Shown here: piece after piece, positions 61,596-64,000 of the stretch | Layout of the letters: every line of letters starts with the position of its first letter | How positions within the stretch are numbered: the first letter of the stretch is position 1 | Assembly: GCA_035999765.1 (NCBI GenBank) | Contig: CP108521.1 | Location: 992,001-1,056,000, forward strand | DNA length: 64,000 nt | Reading direction: 5' to 3' | Source of the DNA: Streptomyces sp. NBC_01231 | Lineage (GTDB): Bacteria; Actinomycetota; Actinomycetes; Streptomycetales; Streptomycetaceae | Program-made: the position numbers and the translations under genes | Notes under the pieces: generated by a model | Told to the model about the DNA's origin: nothing | What the model saw: only the letters and a program-made list of their open reading frames with translations | Databases searched by the model: none

Positions 61596-63209
61596 TCAAC
61601 GGTCCGCCGGCACCCTCTGGGGTGTCCGCGCCTCGTCGGTGACCCGCGTCCCGGGGTGCATCAGCGCGCACACGAACCCGATGCCGAGTGCGATGGCCAT
61701 GCCGTAGAACACCCACTGGTTGGCCTCGGCGAAGTCCATCCGGATGGCGTTCATCGAGTCACGCATCACCGTGGCGACGGGCCCCTCCCCGGTCGGCGTC
61801 TTGGCGTCAGGGTTGCCGGTCACCGCCTCGGAGATGTCACGGGCGGCTGCTCTCGCCGGGCCTTGAGGCACTCCCCTGGCCTGGAGTGTCTCGACGACCT
61901 TGTTGGTGGTGACATGCGTCAGGACCGTGCCGAACACCGCGAGGCCCACGGCAGCCGCGTAGTTGCGCACGGTCTGGGTGATGCCCGTGACCTCGCCGTA
62001 CGAGGCGTTGAGGGACCGGTTCACGGCGTCCGTCGAGGCGGGCGCGAGCAGGAGGCCGATACCGGCGCCGGCGAGGGCTGCGTAGAGCCACTGGTCGTGC
62101 ATCGAAAGGTCCGTCAGCTTGCCGGCCCACAACGCGAACCCGACCGCGCCGAGTGCCGTACCCAGTTTCATCGCGGGACGCGCGCCACGCTTGTCGAGGA
62201 TTCGCCCGCCCCACTGGGAGGCGATACCGAAGCCGATGAAGAAGTACAGGAGATACAGCGCGGCCTGGTTCGGGGAGGCGCTGAGGGAGACCTGGGCGTA
62301 GACGGAGGCGAAGAAGAACACCGGGACGAAGGCGAGCATCGCGAAGAACAGGACGGCCGAGTCGACGCTGAACGCCCTGTCTCGGAAGACCTGGAGCCTG
62401 ATGAGCGGTTCCTCGACGCGCAGTTCGTACGCGCAGAACGCCACCAGCACCGCGAGTCCGCCGATGATGCAGGCCCAGGTGGCGAAGCTGCTCCAGCCCC
62501 AGGCGGAGGCCTGTTGCAGGCCCAGCACGCTCAGCCCCATGCCGGCGGCGACGAGGACGGCGCCGGGCACGTCGAGCCGTTCACGGCGGACCTGGTGGGG
62601 GATGTGGGCGAGCGCGGTCAGGACCAGGGCGATGACCGCGACGGGCACGTTGACCCAGAAGATCGAGCGCCAGGTCCAGTCGGTGAGCCAGCCGCCGAGG
62701 AGCGGGCCGAGCGCGGTGAGGGCGCCGGACAGGCCGAAGAACAGGGCGAGGGCCCGGCCGCGCCTGTCCACCGGGAAGACGGCGACGACGACGGCGAGCG
62801 CGGCGGGGAACATCAGGGCGGCGCCCAGTCCCTGGGTGGCGCGGAAGACGATCAGCCAGCTCTGGGCGAAGCTGTCGTCGGGGACGCAGCCGCACAGCAC
62901 CGAGGAGACGACGAAGAGCAGGGTGCCGATCACCATCATCCGGCGGTGCCCCAGGATGTCGGCGAGCCGGCCGCCGAGCGCGAAGAACGCGGCCAGGGCG
63001 AGCAGATAGGCGTTGATCACCCACTGCATCCCCGACGCGGAGAGGCCGAGCTCGTCCACGATGCTGGGAGCGGCGATGGCGACGATCGTCTGGTCGATGA
63101 ACGTCATCGACACGGCGAACAGCGTCGCCGCGAGAGCCAAGGTCTCGTTGGGCGGAGCAGGACCGGGAACGACCGCCTCAGAACCAGAACGTCCCTTTAT
63201 GTCTGCCAT
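61596..63209 (-). CDS. MFS exporter, DHA2 (14-helix) drug:H+ antiporter
   Basis: The 537-residue membrane protein has about 14 helices. Family features are the first helix FIDQTIVAIAAPSIVDEL, motif A GGRLADILGHRRMMVIG, RATQGLGAALMFPAAL and motif C-type GLSGALTALGPLLGGWLT. It is an EmrB/QacA-type proton-driven exporter; the substrate is unknown. The last periplasmic loop (residues about 450-505) is longer than usual. The ATG at 63209 starts a normal N-terminus. No adjacent regulator is evident. It is divergent from the VOC gene. Confidence 0.92.
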   Translation of the reverse strand: MADIKGRSGSEAVVPGPAPPNETLALAATLFAVSMTFIDQTIVAIAAPSIVDELGLSASGMQWVINAYLLALAAFFALGGRLADILGHRRMMVIGTLLFVVSSVLCGCVPDDSFAQSWLIVFRATQGLGAALMFPAALAVVVAVFPVDRRGRALALFFGLSGALTALGPLLGGWLTDWTWRSIFWVNVPVAVIALVLTALAHIPHQVRRERLDVPGAVLVAAGMGLSVLGLQQASAWGWSSFATWACIIGGLAVLVAFCAYELRVEEPLIRLQVFRDRAFSVDSAVLFFAMLAFVPVFFFASVYAQVSLSASPNQAALYLLYFFIGFGIASQWGGRILDKRGARPAMKLGTALGAVGFALWAGKLTDLSMHDQWLYAALAGAGIGLLLAPASTDAVNRSLNASYGEVTGITQTVRNYAAAVGLAVFGTVLTHVTTNKVVETLQARGVPQGPARAAARDISEAVTGNPDAKTPTGEGPVATVMRDSMNAIRMDFAEANQWVFYGMAIALGIGFVCALMHPGTRVTDEARTPQRVPADR

Positions 63210-63309
63210 ACGCGGATTCTCCCTCTGCCTCGGATGGTGCGCACGCGACAGCAGGCCGTCGTTGCCCGTCCGGCCTGCCTCCTGTCTCGACTCGCGGCAC
63301 AGTGGAGGT

Positions 63310-63750
63310 ATGAACGCAGACGACAGGAACCTGCTGGCTCGGGGACGCGTGGCGACCAGGCTGCCCGCCCAGGACCTGGACCGGGCACGGCGTTTCTACT
63401 CCGAGCGGCTCGGCCTGGAGCCCGTCGACGAACGGCCCGGTGGCCTGCTGTACCGGTGCGGAGGGACGGATTTCGCCCTGTTCGAGTCGACGGGGTCCTC
63501 GACCGGCGCCTTCACCCAGATGGGGTGGGAGGTCGATGACATCGAGACGATCGTCGCGGAACTCAAGCGGCGCGGTGTGGTGTTCGAAGAGGTCGACGTC
63601 CCCGGGTTCCGGACGAAGGACGGGATCGCCGAGATCGACGGAAACTACCCGAGCAAGGGCGCACGGGGTGAGCGCGCCGCCTGGTTCCGCGACAGTGAGG
63701 GAAACCTGCTGGGCATCGGCGAACCGGTGGCGGTGGCCGCGCCTGCGTGA
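63310..63750 (+). CDS. VOC-superfamily (glyoxalase/bleomycin-resistance fold) protein
   Basis: The 146-residue protein has the paired beta-alpha-beta-beta-beta units of the VOC fold: LPAQDLDRARRFYSERLGLE as the first unit and FTQMGWEVDDIETIVAELKR as part of the second, ending with WFRDSEGNLLGIGEP. VOC proteins bind metals and catalyse isomerisation, ring cleavage or resistance by drug binding; no specific role can be assigned. GGAGG lies very close to the ATG at 63310, so the start may be leaderless or slightly different. It is divergent from the drug exporter gene. Confidence 0.85.
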   Translation: MNADDRNLLARGRVATRLPAQDLDRARRFYSERLGLEPVDERPGGLLYRCGGTDFALFESTGSSTGAFTQMGWEVDDIETIVAELKRRGVVFEEVDVPGFRTKDGIAEIDGNYPSKGARGERAAWFRDSEGNLLGIGEPVAVAAPA

Positions 63751-63779
63751 TGACCGTGATGACCAGGCCGGGCAGCGGG

Positions 63780-63831
63780 CGCCGGAAGAACACCTTCTCC
63801 CCTCGGCAGGACGCCGGAAGAACACCTTCTC
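63780..63831. repeat. 20-bp direct repeat
   Basis: CGCCGGAAGAACACCTTCTC occurs at 63780-63799 and again at 63812-63831, an exact repeat with a 32-bp period. Each copy contains GAAG and CTTC arms around a five-base centre, so each could fold. It lies just after the VOC gene. Confidence 0.85.
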
Positions 63832-63929
63832 GCCGGGCAGGCATGTACGTGATTCCGGCGAACTCGGGAGCTGCCCGACTCCCGACTCAGGAGTAGCCGG
63901 AGACGATGCCGGGGCCCACCGCCGGACTA

Positions 63930-64000
63930 TCAGCGGCGCCGCAGTGCCGGGTCGAGCAGCGCGGGCGGGGTGTCGTGCTTCTCGTGCGCGGCGAGGTCGG
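63930..64000 (-). CDS. C-terminal end of an unidentified protein (partial)
   Basis: On the minus strand a frame enters from the window edge and ends in a TGA at 63930-63932. It encodes DLAAHEKHDTPPALLDPALRRR, with strongly G/C-rich third positions, so it looks like the real end of a gene. The piece is too short for a family call. It converges with the VOC gene. Confidence 0.5.
   Translation of the reverse strand, partial: DLAAHEKHDTPPALLDPALRRR

Noticed and set aside
1..64000. CRISPR arrays, tRNA or rRNA genes, prophage
   Set aside because: No regularly spaced repeats with spacers, no cloverleaf-like sequences, and no integrase, capsid or tail genes were seen.

Overview
The window is high-GC (about 70%) actinobacterial DNA and looks like Streptomyces. 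The evidence is GC-rich third codon positions, many GTG and TTG starts, Tat-exported glycosidases, a PAS/GAF/PP2C/HATPase phosphatase, NarL-type two-component pairs and MMPL exporters. No rRNA or tRNA gene and no CRISPR array was seen. Several genes are decayed (an MFS gene, a response regulator, an MMPL remnant, a frameshifted SGNH hydrolase) and a TnpB-type element is present, which fits accessory or chromosome-arm DNA; that placement is inference.

Layout. 1-5.4 kb: end of an unknown gene, type I GAPDH, a GlxA/AraC regulator, a TnpB-like gene with a structured 3' region, a lipoprotein and a GlsB-type membrane protein. 5.7-12.1 kb: an MFS drug exporter translationally coupled to its probable TetR repressor, with three copies of a GTGAAT-N4-ATTCAC operator upstream; a large sensor phosphatase; an aldehyde dehydrogenase. 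12.2-21 kb: carbohydrate locus 1, with a LacI regulator, an ABC sugar importer, a GH42 beta-galactosidase and a secreted propeller-type glycosidase with a ricin domain. 21-28 kb: carbohydrate locus 2 on the minus strand, with a ROK regulator, an ABC importer, a GH4 glycosidase and a BadF-type sugar kinase. 28-30 kb: a broken MFS gene and a conserved hypothetical gene.

30-38.1 kb holds a tandem duplication of an exporter plus two-component cassette. Copy A (29.9-34.2 kb) keeps the MMPL exporter and a histidine kinase, but its response regulator is broken. Copy B (35.6-38.1 kb) has lost the MMPL gene apart from its promoter and first codons, but keeps an intact kinase and regulator. Both promoters carry the same perfect palindrome (TAGTACCGCGGTACTA core) at the same distance from the -10 box. 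A frameshifted SGNH hydrolase lies between the copies. 38.1-42 kb: a DedA protein coupled to a SAM methyltransferase, a third NarL-type pair and an EF-hand protein.

42-64 kb: a class A beta-lactamase, a YfhO-type membrane protein, then a plant-glycan cluster (GH106-like, GH127 with LamG, GH78 alpha-L-rhamnosidase). The divergent GH127 and GH78 promoters share a TGAATCGATTCA-type operator just downstream of the predicted transcription starts. The end holds a large secreted alpha/beta hydrolase, a prolyl-aminopeptidase-like hydrolase, an M20 amidohydrolase, a DHA2 exporter, a VOC protein and the 3' end of one more gene. The carbohydrate loci together suggest uptake and breakdown of galactose-, arabinose- and rhamnose-containing plant polysaccharides.
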